Source: Owenia fusiformis
Lineage: Eukaryota > Annelida > Polychaeta > Sabellida > Oweniidae
Length of the DNA stretch: 64,000 bases
Assembly (NCBI GenBank): GCA_903813345.2
Contig: CAIIXF020000006.1
Span: forward strand, 29,797,024-29,861,023
Direction of reading: 5' to 3'
Position numbers and translations under genes: made by a program. The notes under the pieces were generated by a model. It was not told where the DNA came from, did no database searches, and saw nothing but the letters and a program-made list of their open reading frames with translations. Of the stretch, positions 1 through 12,433 are shown piece by piece; position 1 is the first letter of the stretch, and each line of letters opens with the position of its first letter.

Positions 1-1216
1 AAAATATAGCTAACATTTCATTGATACTGCTATATCAGCAAGGCGACTAAAACTAAAATCTATCATCAAATGGGGTGGCGGACCAATTGAACTCCTCTTT
101 TTAGATGAAATATAATCCCAGTTGAAGGACTCGTTACATTATATTATTACTTAGAACCCTTGGCACTATATAACTGCAAAATTTGGGGTACGTAGGTTGG
201 GCCCACCCTGTATATATCATTATAATTCCCATCTGATTAATATCTGTTTGTTTTACAACATCTTATTCCAGTGCAAGAAACTGCAAGCACTGCATCTAAG
301 GTACATTAAGATACGAGGTTAGACACCTATATTTCCAATTAAAAAAAACTGTATACCCAGCAGATATAAATTATAGAATAATTTTAAAACATATAAAATA
401 AATCTATTTTTGATCTAAATAAATCTGTACAAAGACATTATAATCATAAAATCACAAAAGAAGCATTGATTATATAATGGCACAAACATGAATGAAAATT
501 GGGGTAAAATATATAGGTTCAATAGTTTTACTAAATTGCAATTTGTAAGTTTTCAGATACAGTATACCGGTATATGATACAAGGTGATCCAGAATTAAGA
601 TAAAAAATATTACCATTTGGATACTACTGCTTCAATCTTCTTAAAACTCTTCAGGAAGATTGGTTAAGTGGTATTAAAAAGGCAACATCTTACTTCTAGA
701 TCACCCTGTACTATATCAATACAACGCTGTATTACAACAAAAATATATAAACAAATATGTATGTTTCATATTTTAAAATTATTTAAAAACCAACAATAGT
801 GATATTTCTGAGCATCGGAAAATATTCCTCTTTATCCAGATAGGAATGAATTTTTATGCATTTCTATTTCGAGTAATAAACTCTATGACAACATAGAATG
901 ATAATGACACAGACTATATGAGAGACCTAGAACCACCGCCCTCATATGAAGGAAGAGATATTTGAGGCAGAGAGGATATATCCACTTTGCTAAATGGAAG
1001 ATAAAAAGCCAAGGTGAAAGCCCTGCCTGTGCACTGCTGCACTGAGGCTTCTTTCTTGTGATCAAAATCAAGGTCCTTTGGGTGACGATATCTTTTATGT
1101 GAGATAAACTTTAACTTGAGGTAACAGTATCTCAGAAACCATCTAATTGGCTTCTTTTGAGGGAGGGTACCACAGAAAAAACACCACCACAGGCCTCACT
1201 TAGAGAAAAAATGTCA
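1..1216. other. Non-coding flank 3' of the SLC5 gene
   Basis: No convincing exon is visible. The stretch holds the 3' flank or UTR of the minus-strand SLC5 gene and short repeats. A small element at about 580-708 has ends CAAGGTGATCCAGAA and, inverted, CAGGGTGATCTAGAA, with TA on both sides. That arrangement is typical of a short mariner-type MITE. I saw no clear minus-strand AATAAA close to the stop codon. Confidence 0.5.
580..708. mobile_element. Short MITE with mariner-like ends
   Basis: About 129 bp bounded by imperfect inverted termini (CAAGGTGATCCAGAA and CAGGGTGATCTAGAA) and flanked by TA dinucleotides. There is no coding capacity. The CAGGGTG-type end and TA target are typical of Tc1/mariner-derived MITEs; the assignment rests only on the termini. 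Confidence 0.45.
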
Positions 1217-4200
1217 TCAAGCAAAAAATCCCCAGATAAAGACAGCGATAGTCATGAGTATTACGGCATTAATATCTGTGAAATATCTCCAAGACTTCTC
1301 TTCTTTAATACACATCATCTTGGCCTCTTGGGCTATCCTCTCATCATCAGATATCTCTGGAACTAGCTGTTTCTCTATACCACATATCCAGTTGAACGCA
1401 CGTCTCCAACATGGAAGATCTGCATTTGCCTCTGAAATATACAGGGTCACTCAATAAATTAGCATGTACAGGGTGATCACTAGGTTCTGGGAATTTATCT
1501 GTCATTTCATTATTTTTCAACCAATTTACTTGGAATTTTCAAGGTAAATGGGGAATGTAAATTTGGGTTGGATAAAACAGTGCAAGGGCCAATGGAAAAG
1601 TACCAAAAATGGTTACAAAACACAGCAAGAAAAAGAAAACATCTTAGAGTATACCAGTCAAGCTATTTTGATGTTTTTTAATACATTTTGCTCAAACTTT
1701 CAAAAAGACATTTGACACAAAATTCAGCGGTTGTCAGTGTAACTTGAAAAAGGGGATAGCCCAGCAAAACATAATGTCACAAACTCACATAGCGATCTGT
1801 ACCAACCTTGACCTATCCATTTCAGGTTGCAACAAACAGTGTGTATATAAAAGAAATATTTTGAAATATTAACCACCTGAAAACTGCAGAAATTCTAAAA
1901 TGGAAAGCCAAATGGCTGTACCATCCAATGTACTGATAACAGTGACCTGAATATACAGTAAAACCCATGAACGAGCATGAAATGCCTTTAAAATCTATAA
2001 ATGGTGGTCCAAACTTACGAATTGTTCCACTTTACTTGTAGTCACTTACCTTCCCTGAGTTCCTCTTCAGATAGCACCACAGTCCCTCCAGTGTTTGTCA
2101 CTTCAGTAAAGTTAACAGCTTCAGCTTTACTGGCTTCTGTATGACCATCTTGATACAAATTAATTACAAATCATTATTTATGAATACATGTAATGTAGAT
2201 GCAACTAAACAGAGTAAGAGAGGTGTTTTCTATGAAAATGTTATTTTATAATTTCATTTTATTCAAATTGTCATAGATTTTAAATTTTCATAGATTTTGA
2301 AGATTAGTTTATTCTGCGGAACTCAATTTTAATATTCATATTCATTTAGCATTTGTTTTTCTGATTTTCAGAAACACTTTAAAAAGTGCCACTCTATCCA
2401 AACCTTTAGTGGATAATTCCACAGATCTACAGTAGAATTTGTTATTCACATTCAGCATTCTTTCCAAATGTTCTTAAATACTCCCAAATTAGCAGGCCCA
2501 TAGCCAGCTTTTGCCAAGGGGAGGGGGTTCACTTTTCAAGAAATTCCATTTCGATCGAACCCCCCATACCCCCCTCCCTCCTGGCTATATAAGGCAACCC
2601 TACCTGAGAATCCAGAGGCTCCTTCACTCTCTTTGGTTCCCAAAGTCTCATACTGGTGAGCATCCTTGTCAGAGAATTGGCTTACAGGAAGTATGACGGT
2701 CTCCCCCTGACTGTTATATTCAACAGGCTGTGGGGTAGTGTACATTGTATCTATATTTTCCCTGTGTTCTTTACTGTGCCGTGTCCAGTAAGTCAGCCTG
2801 TAGAGCTAGAGAGCACATTACACATGTTAGCACATTACACTAAATAGCACATTACATAGAACAGCTTATCGAAAAGTTAAGCAATTTATACATACTGGCC
2901 GGACATTACAAATCACTTCATTGCAAATTACATATGTCAGCGCTAGTACATTGCAGAGAAAAACACACTAAAAAGTTAAGCACATATTGGCACATTACTA
3001 GCTATTTCACATTATAGTTTGTACATCATAGCACATTACATATGCTGGTAGCCCACTACAGAGTATAGCACATTACACATTGTACTGCTAATTTTACATA
3101 CATATTAAAGCACACTGGAGAAGTACATACCGTAATACACATTTATTCATTTGTACAAAAATATTCTTGAAGCCAAAAGAGGTTTTGCACAACGTTTTTA
3201 GCACAACGTCTCTAAAATCCGTAACATGTTCACAAGATTTATCTGTTAGTAGTAGATCAATAAAAACGAGAAGCGGTTGCGGACAAGTTTTAGCTATAAC
3301 CTGTTGTGTGAAACCACTTTAATAAAAGAAAAAATACTTACATATTTTTTGTCAATTGGTTTGGTAAGTAGACTAACAACTGTGCAAACAAGCAGTGTGA
3401 GAGCAAACAGGAATGAGCCAAAGTACAAATAATGGAAGTTCTTCACTATATCTGGGGTGGGATCTGGCCTGTCTTCACCACATAAAGGCTTTTGGTAGGC
3501 ATATTCCACGACAAATCTGATCCCTCCTGTCAACAGGCCTACCATGAGAGCCCAAAATGCACCCTGAAATAGGAAATATCATACTGTACATGTACATGTT
3601 ATCCTAGGGATTAAGTAATCTATCAACCATATTGTAATAATCTTAAAATGTTTTTTAATTTATGTCAATTTTTTAAATTGTTAAATTTATTGTACAAAAA
3701 ACAATGGTTCTTATTTTAAAGTTTTTAACAATTTTACTGTTTGATAAAATCACAAAGATTCTCTAATAAATGGACTAGGGGGATGCCAATATATTACACA
3801 TATACAGAGTGTTCTGCAATCATGAAGCAGAGACAGTATTTTAGGGTCACCCTGTAAATACCTGTTCATTAATCCTCTCCCAGAAGACTGCTAGAATGTA
3901 CACTGCACATATGGGAGGTTGGAGAAAGCTAGACACTTGCTGGAATTCAATTTAGAAATCATGTAACATAAAATGTGTTTGAAAAATGAAACAAAATGCT
4001 CACAGCCACACTCAATATTTTTCAGTTTTGTCCTAAAAATGGGCCTTTTGGAATGAGGGACATCAATTTTGGAAAAATGACTCCAAAGATTGTTTTTATT
4101 GTTTTACTATATACAAAGTGTTTAGAAGTAGCAGGACTGCTGGTGCTGGCATTTGTTAAATAAATTGCTAAAATTGTCTTCAAATTTGTACTTGCAACTA

Positions 4201-7200
4201 AAACTGTAACAAAATTTACAAAGGCAGTACACTCATCATTATCTTTTTAGTCCACACAAAATGTTCAAACATAAAATTTAGGCTTCCCCTAAAGATTACA
4301 TGAATTCCAAAGTACATAGATTTCAATGTAAAACAAAATACAAGTAATGCAAACAATATTGTATACAATACCTGTATATACACAAATAGCTGACTGCCCT
4401 GTGAGGCTTGTATGACTGGGATCCATGCAATGCTAACACCCACCAGCACCACTACTGTTAACCTATATGAACATAGACAAAACATGGGGGATAAACAGGG
4501 GCAAATGCAAGAGATAGACATAGCCTGTAACAATAATGGGTGAAAGGGTGAGTTCCAGCCTAGAGGTCAGTAAGTTTTGGTCCAAGTCAGGTTTTTTTTC
4601 AAGCACACATGAAAATGACATGACAGCTGAGGATAAACAACAAAAAACGCTAATAGGTGGGTGCTATAACATACATATTTACTTACTCCTGCTTTGTAAA
4701 ATCTGTTCAACACTGGCCAAATCCAAACAAATTTCTTTTTCAGTCTCAGCTTTTTATCTTCAAACAGACTCCCATGTTAAAAGCTTGAAATATGAACACC
4801 TCCTAATTTGAACACTTTTGGCCAGACCCAGTGAATTTCAGAATTGACAGAATTTACTATGCATGTACATGTATTATCTCGTATACCTACACTTTACCAG
4901 TACATGGACCTACCTCCCCACTATCATGAGTTCAGTGTCTGTAGCTTGCTTCCTAAAACGTGTCCACACATCCATGGTGAATATAGTACTACTACTGTTG
5001 AAAATAGACGTCAGAGAGCTCATTAAGGCACTCAGCATCACAGCAAGGAGAACACCTCTTGCACCTTTTTAACAAAAAATATCTTTTTTCATATGTTTAA
5101 ATCCATCAAATGATCAATATACATGCAGCTCCCATGTAAAAGTAACTCTATAAACTAACTTTCTAACTATTATTTTCCCCTCTTGCACCTAGATCATAAA
5201 GAAATAATGATTATTTTATAATGTTCACATTTGTCCAAAGATCAATATCCCAAGCACATCTTACATACTATTTAAACTTACATGTACTTTGAAGCTATTT
5301 TGAAGTTATTTTTGAATTTCAATGATTAAGTCTGGATGAAAAATTGGCCAAAAAGCTGATTTTAATTTAATTTGTATCAGTTTTGAATCAAAATGCCATT
5401 ATTGTAGGAATTCAGTTTATTTTTAAATGATCTAAAATATGTAATGGTACGATCACTTAAGACTGAAACACAGAACACACTTTGCTCAATGTACATGTAG
5501 AATAAAAATTATTTGCATTAATTTGCAGAATGAATATTGCACATACATAAAGGTTGACCAAAAAACTATACTTTTCACATTTTACTCAATATGATAAAAA
5601 TCTTGAAGCAAATGAGGCTGTAGACATTTTTTGGCCGACTCTGTACATATGCAGTATAATACTGTACCTTGAGGCATTAGTTCAAGGACCATAGTAGGGT
5701 AGGCAGTGTTTGAGCAACCACTTCGACTCTTACAGATTTCCCAGCATTCATCGGGTGTGGAACAAGCAACCTTGTCTACAAGATACATAATCAAGGATTA
5801 GGAATATGTATGTACAAAAACTTCAATAGTCACCATAATTTTCGAGACACTCTGGGCGCTTATTTCAAAGAATATGGTAGTTTTTTCCATGAATGAACGA
5901 ACTGGTGAAAATGGTTTCATCATAAACAAATATGATACTGAAAAGAGATTCGCCAGAGAAACATTTGGTAACCAAATCATTAACTGCTATTAACTCATCA
6001 GATAAATTAGTCACTCATCTACATGTATGAAGAGATTGACTCACTTGGAAATGAAGCACTAACCTGGAAAAAGAATACGAGAGATCATGCCAGGGAACAC
6101 CATAAGAAACAGAGGAAGGATCTTGAGATAGCCACATAAAATGGTCCCTGCCTTGGAATATGTGTAGTTCTTCCCAGCCAGTGTTCGCTGTACTATAACC
6201 TATAAATGACATGAAAAATCCTTTCAATGGTTCATTTTTACTGATATAAACATGAAGCATACAAGGTATTAACAGGCACCACCAATTATTGAAAGATTCA
6301 GTGTAATGGACTAAAGAATAATAATTTCATAATAATATAATTATAATTTAATAATAATTTTCATTTTAAATACTTTATTACAACTCTGAATCCAAATAGC
6401 CTGTCACAAAAATCTCTGACTACTAAAGATGATTTTACAATTTTGATTTTGATATTTGCTCGTATTAGGGCTCGGTCAATGAATCACTCTAGAGTGTAGA
6501 AGAGGTCCTCTTGTAAATGTACATAGTTTAATAAATACCTGATCAGCACACCAGTACCATATAGAATTAATAGTGATGCCTATGATGCCAGGCCAGGGGA
6601 TGTCCCCAGTGACAGGGTCCCTAAATAGGTGCATGTAGTCCTTTCTAGGCAAGCCACATGTAGAGTTGGAATGTAAGGTAGTGTTAGATACAGCAAATTG
6701 ATACTTGAAAATCATTGCCTCAAACCCCCCAACACGGACAAAACCTGGAATATGGAAGCACAAAGGGCAACATTAACAGCGTGTAACTATCAAACAACGG
6801 ATTGTTTCAAAATTCTTTATGATCTCATATATTGCTTGATGAATGTTTATTGTGGAATAATATAGCCAAGATAAGTGCTTGTTTGTCTAGTTGTTTGTTT
6901 GTTTTCTTGTTTGTTAATCTGCTTGTTTGTGTCTCCCAATGCACTCAGAGCCAAACAATATCTCATGTTATTTTTCTATGCTGAGAAATTGTTGTACACA
7001 CTACACAGTAAAAACTGACAAGTGGAACACATCCATACATGGTACACCTCCAAAAGTGGAACACATTTCAAGTCATGTGACCCACTGACTGAATTTTCAA
7101 TGAACCTCTGTAAATGGAACAGCTTTAAAGTGGAATATTTGTAGAGGTACCAAAGGTGTTCCAGTTACACAGCTTTTACTATTACCTATTATCATAAGAA

Positions 7201-10200
7201 CAAAGGCTCCAATTATCATTATAATGGTCTGTATAAAATCTGTCCATATCACAGCAGTAAGACCCCCTGGAAAATGTAAAGGAAACTATAATTGCTATCA
7301 AAATATAACATACATATATTTTTGCATTGTAAAAATTAGGACTGAAGTGTGACAGAAATACTCTTCCTTAAGAATGTCCAATAGTTTTCAATCATTTATT
7401 TTCATAATAAATGTGATGATTTTGTAAAACTTATTTACAGTTGTAAAATAAAGATGGCAGCTATGTACAGTATTTCATGAAATGCTATCATCATTCTGAA
7501 TCATCTTTTTATCTATAAAGTCAAGGAAGATTGGCACCCAGAATGCAATCTCAATATTTTCCAACAATGAATCCTATCTTTAAAGAATGCCATGATTTTC
7601 ACTTCAAATTTTGAATCACATTTTGGTCTTTTTACGCAACAAAAAAATCAGAACAAGAAAATATTGAGTTGCATCCATGGGAGCCAATCCTCCTTGTTAT
7701 GAATTGATCCAAATTGATTGAATGGGTGAGTTTATTATGTAACAAAGGGGTGTACCTGTTATGGTGAAGACAGCAGCTATGGCTAATAGAATAATTATAG
7801 AAATATAAATGTTCCATTTCAGAGACTGTTCAATAAAGATGGCACCAGCAAATAGATCAGCCTGAAATGAAAATATACCACTATTTGAGTAAAAAGTCTT
7901 TCTCACAGATCGGTTGACACAAGGATTTCTTGCTTCCACTTCATGTCATTTCTGAAAACATGAAATAGCTTATTTTTCAGAAAATTACATAATCACTAAA
8001 AATACCTCATAAGTATGGATATCACTCTTTTAAAAATTTGGAAAATGATTAATATTATGTAAACATTTTTATAAAAACATGTGTTATGGATACACCACAC
8101 TGATATTCTGTTATCATACCCTGACATGTGAAACTGATGTACAGTAGTTTGTAATTTTTTGTACACCGTAGTGACGATTATGTCATTTACATGACATGGT
8201 TATTGAGTCAATAAAAGATATATCATGAATATTAAATAAAATTCTATGATAATATAAAATAATGCAAAAATACAATGGTACAATCAAAATTGATGAAAAA
8301 ATGATTTTATTAAAGCCAATACAGTTATACCAATGGCTACTACTTACAGATATTTTGGTGAATATATAGAGAAGTAAAGACAGAACAGCTAGGTAGACTC
8401 TAATCCTCTGACCACCAAATCTCATCTTTAAATACTCTGGCATAGTGAATACCTAAAATTCAAGAAATCATTAAATCAAAAAGTTAATTCTAGTATACAT
8501 TATGATATATAATATGAATAATATTATTGAACTTACAGGGTGACACAAAAAACTGCAACCCTCTAACCTTCTCAGGTGTGATGAAATCTTCTTGAATTTT
8601 CATGTCACAGTTTGTATAATGTATTACTGCAATTTCTAATATACAATATATTAGTTTGAACTCTAGTGCTTTGCTTTGAGAGATCTTTCTTCTAATATAC
8701 AATATATTAATTTGAACTCTAGTGGTTTGCTTCAAGAGATCTTTCAGATTTCTATATTGTCAATATAACTTACCCCAGAAGCAATGTAAACAGGGACAAA
8801 TAGCCATCCAAGCATCAGTACAACAAATATTGCCTAAAATAAATCAGATTTTTTCCTTTAATATACAAATTTCAGATTCAGATTTCAAAGCTCTATTGTA
8901 TTTTTATAGAAAAGATATTAGTTAACCAGCTGAATGTATGTATTTTTATTCAAAACAGCTTCTCTTGTGTCTTCAAAAATAGGTAAGTACTTAAATCAAA
9001 AATGCATGTACACTTTAACAATTAAAAATGTTTTCATTGGTTGAACCATGGACTTAAGTCCATGGTTGAACCTAGTCATGGACATTGTCAGTTGGTTTCC
9101 ATTCTATTCCTAATTTTGCTATGTTCATGAGGTGTGATGTGAATACGACTTACATTAAGTTCATACATGCCTATAGCAATCCCAGCAGCAGCTCCTGAAC
9201 CAGCCAAACCAATGAAGTGAAGACTTCCCACATTACTAGCAAACAGGGAGGCACCAAGCTACAGATAGAAGAACCATGTACGTGAGATTCTACATTTAGA
9301 GAAGAAAAAAGGAAAACATTTGAAAAACACAATAGCACAAACTTCTATGAATCAATTGAACTGCAAACATTATAAATCTATTACCAGGTTTAGTTCAGAT
9401 ATACACTTAGTTGAGAGGTTAAGCTTTGCATATATAATCGAAACTAAACCTGTACGTATCACTCGACCATATACAAATTCATGTAGCCTTCTCATATAAA
9501 TAGCCGTTCAAATCCAGTGTTTGTTTAGACTACACCATAGCGTGATATGATTCTATAGTATGTCATTGATGCGGTTTTATAGCTGGTCTTCTAATACATA
9601 TTTTAAACGAGCTCGTTTCGTAAGATTTTTGGCGCTAAATCATGCATGGCATACATCATCGTGTTCAGCAAGAATTCAACTGTGCATCGAAATCAAAATT
9701 GACAGCATAGTGTTCAATAGACACGAGTAAAATGGTTCCCGTTGACCCAACGTCAAATTTCAAAATCTCCCGTTCTAAACCCGAAACTCTGAAGCTGAAA
9801 GAGTATCTGAAGTAGACTAAGCGCGCATAAAACTATGAGCGCTCGATACATTCCTTTGTTAATTTTTGTACTTTGCGTTCACGGTTACGTTGTGAAAAAC
9901 ATCGTTAGCTTAACCTCTCCAGTATCTTATGGTAAGGGGAATTTTAATATCACTTTAGAAAAATTATTCAAGAATGTTTCTTATTTCTAGAGGTTACTCT
10001 TTAAGGCAGTATATAATTAATGTAAGTCTCATAAAATGTCATGGAAAATGTCTGGAAACTACATGATATACAAAGCTGTCTCTGAATACCACTGGGACTG
10101 GCCTAAAGTGTTCAGATTACCAGATGGTCACAATTTGATGTTTCGTAAGTCATGCAAGTCAATGGGAGAGGGAGGTGTTCACATTGAACGGTGTTTGGAT

Positions 10201-12433
10201 AAGAGAGGTGGTTAGATATACAGGTTTCCCTGTATAGTGTATGATGCTTCATTATTAAAGCGTTAGATTGTATTGTTCCCTGAGGAAAAACAGTTTGTTA
10301 CTTACAGGAATCCAGTGCATATTCCTCCCTGCTAAGAAGTAACCTCCAACACTTCCTCTGTTGGAGCGAGATGTCTGAAATTACAGGAAAATGTTGGATT
10401 ATCATGCATGTATCATGTACTTCTAATGCAACCATTATGGGTTGCTATTAAACAAAACTGCAAGAATGACATGTCGGAAGAGGAAATTGAAAAGGATATA
10501 ATATGAAGATGATGTTCTAACAACAAAGTTATGTTATATTCATTGCGAAGTGGTGTATATATTATGTACAAAGCATCTTGTAACTTTTGATATTTAGTTT
10601 TTGATTGATGTATTTTTATAAAGAAACTAAAATAAAAATGAATTTAAATCTAAAAATATATGCATTTATGACATGATAACTTTACCCTTTCTAATCACTT
10701 AATTTTGATATTTTGATTTTTAATATATGAATATGTAACCATACATGTATCTAAAAAGTTGCTTGTCTAATGTTTACCCATCTTCTTGTTTATCAGGACC
10801 AATGGTCACAGGGAAATGCCTCTGTTATTAATAAGATTGGGGAGCAAAACCAAGCTAATAGAAGGGGTAAAGTTATCATGTCATAAGTAAAATGTAGAAA
10901 TGTAAAAAAGTAGATATTACATGTATTTCTTATTAAGTGGCAGCATTTATTCTCAATTATGCCATACTGATTAAACTTTAATTTTACTACTCATTCAAAT
11001 AATAAATGTTCTACTTGTTAGGCTTATGGCCTAACACTGAATCACCACTTTCGATTATCTCAAGTGTTGTAGAACAAGTCAGGTGACATTATTATTTCTA
11101 AAATAAAATCTAGTGGAAATTTACTTGACAGGCTTTTGTATGTAAAATTCAAGGATGTCAGGAGAGATGGAACCCTTAACCTTGTACACACATATGTTGG
11201 TAATCGAGAACACGGGTGCCCTTCAATATCAAGTACATCCTCAAACAGTAGAAGTATTATTAAAATGTTATCTTTTGATATGTTATCTCTGGTAATGTAA
11301 AAATGAAGATTAACACATGAAAGTCTAAAGAACTTTGATAGTGCCTGATTGTCCTGATAGACCAAACCCTTCCTGAGCAAATAATTTGTAGTAGTGGTTA
11401 TATCTACTATATGTATTGAATAACGAATAATATAGACTGTCAATAAGTATTTCAACTTAAAGTGAGATACACTGTACTTCTGCATTATGTTTCTCCAGTA
11501 GGTATGGTATTTTTATGGATAATGCGTCATCCCATTAATTAAATAACTTTGAGCAATCATTATTTTTTGCATAGGTAACCAGTTAAAAGTGGTCTCATCA
11601 CATATAATATTTCAAACAAAGTTCACCTGATTCACCTAAAGTAGATCAATTGCAAATATAATGTAGCAGTATAAAAATGCCATAAAATAATAAAATGCCA
11701 TGATTTCACAGAAACAGTCTGCACGAAATTGTGATCACAAATTTTGTGTCTCATGTAATCAATCCCCTCAGAGTAAGTAGATCAACTTGAGAACTGTACA
11801 TAAAGCGCCTCATTGTAAACAGTGCTTTCATAAGTAAACTTGAGATTGTATTGTTATAGCATGTATAGTACATGTACATATATGTTATAATTTTAATGTT
11901 ATTATGTCTGAACAAATTATCTGGGGGTTCTATCAAGGGAAAACTGTTTTAACATGTGACCAGACCCGGATCGAGGATTTGCCAAGGGGGGTTCACTTTT
12001 CACTTATTTAGTTACACCAATTGTTGTCATTTAAAAGTAAAAAGTCTGGGATCATAATACATGAATACAACATGTTTTATGTTAGTCTCAGATAATACAT
12101 AGGATTTTTGAGATAACCCCTAAGAGCCCTAAAGTGGTGCATGATCGATCAATGACTGTAACGAAAGTGCAACGTGATTTACAAATTATTCAAACACATG
12201 AATCAGCAAAAATATTGTCTACAATGCATGTCAATTGTCAAGTGACATAGATGAACTTTATGATACAGATAATAATATTGATACATGTGCATGTAATGAT
12301 GATAAATAAGCAAATAAATATTCTAAATTTATCTCACCCATAATCCAACAAACAGGATGAAAATGAAGTATACAACTATGACTACTATGTCAGGAATCTC
12401 CAATGCAGTTCCTGAAACCTTTGTGGACGACAT
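1217..12433 (-). CDS. SLC5/SGLT-family sodium-coupled sugar cotransporter, complete, 17 exons
   Basis: Plasma-membrane symporter predicted to couple Na+ influx to uptake of glucose or a related solute. Seventeen exons with GT-AG junctions sum to 2130 nt (709 aa, near the SGLT1-class length). In gene order: 12338-12433, 10306-10374, 9154-9258, 8774-8833, 8348-8452, 7756-7861, 7186-7266, 6539-6744, 6064-6199, 5668-5775, 4914-5064, 4372-4462, 3862-3939, 3342-3563, 2604-2805, 2050-2148, 1217-1431. Recognisable SGLT blocks are [90 protein letters not shown], and a C-terminal last helix ending in WGFFA. Residues aligned with the sugar site (Asn and His of SNVGSLHF, Tyr-Trp of WYWC, Lys of AGKN, Gln of SQLFVYIQ) look conserved. 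A glycosylation and Cys-rich loop ([16 protein letters not shown]) is present. The family is certain; the exact paralogue and substrate are not. Confidence 0.95.
2811..3115. repeat. Degenerate AGCACATTACA-rich repeat tract in SLC5 intron
   Basis: About ten irregularly spaced copies of a motif close to AGCACATTACA occur over 300 bp just upstream (in gene sense) of the exon at 2604-2805. It looks like a decayed short tandem repeat. No coding function is seen. Confidence 0.45.
7006..7180. mobile_element. MITE with AGTAAAA termini (family A copy)
   Basis: Inverted ends of about 27 bp, starting CAGTAAAAACTG on the left and AGTAAAAGCTG when the right end is read inverted. Each continues to a GTGGAACAC or CTGGAACAC block. 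It sits in an SLC5 intron. It resembles copies at 13777-14686, 18978-19129 and 23618-23800. The CAGTAAAACCTG-type end with TA targets is reminiscent of pogo/Tigger MITEs; this is inferred from the termini only. Confidence 0.5.
8634..8745. repeat. Two-copy 56-bp tandem duplication
   Basis: Two adjacent, slightly diverged 56-bp copies, each starting TTCTAATATACAATATATTA and ending in AGAGATCTTT, lie in an SLC5 intron. No coding role is seen. Confidence 0.7.
9835..9931 (+). other. Possible first coding exon of an unrecognised plus-strand gene, in SLC5 intron 2
   Basis: An ATG opens a frame encoding a signal-peptide-like N-terminus ([17 protein letters not shown]), followed at 9932 by a good donor, GTAAGG. 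The 250 bp upstream are richer in CpG than the surrounding AT-rich sequence, as at a promoter. It lies on the opposite strand to the enclosing gene. I could not find convincing downstream exons, and read-through without splicing stops after 43 codons. It may be chance. Confidence 0.2.

Noticed and set aside
9044-9067. Perfect 24-bp palindrome AACCATGGACTT and its inverse
   Set aside because: Isolated, in an SLC5 intron, with no further structure around it; likely chance or a tiny repeat remnant.
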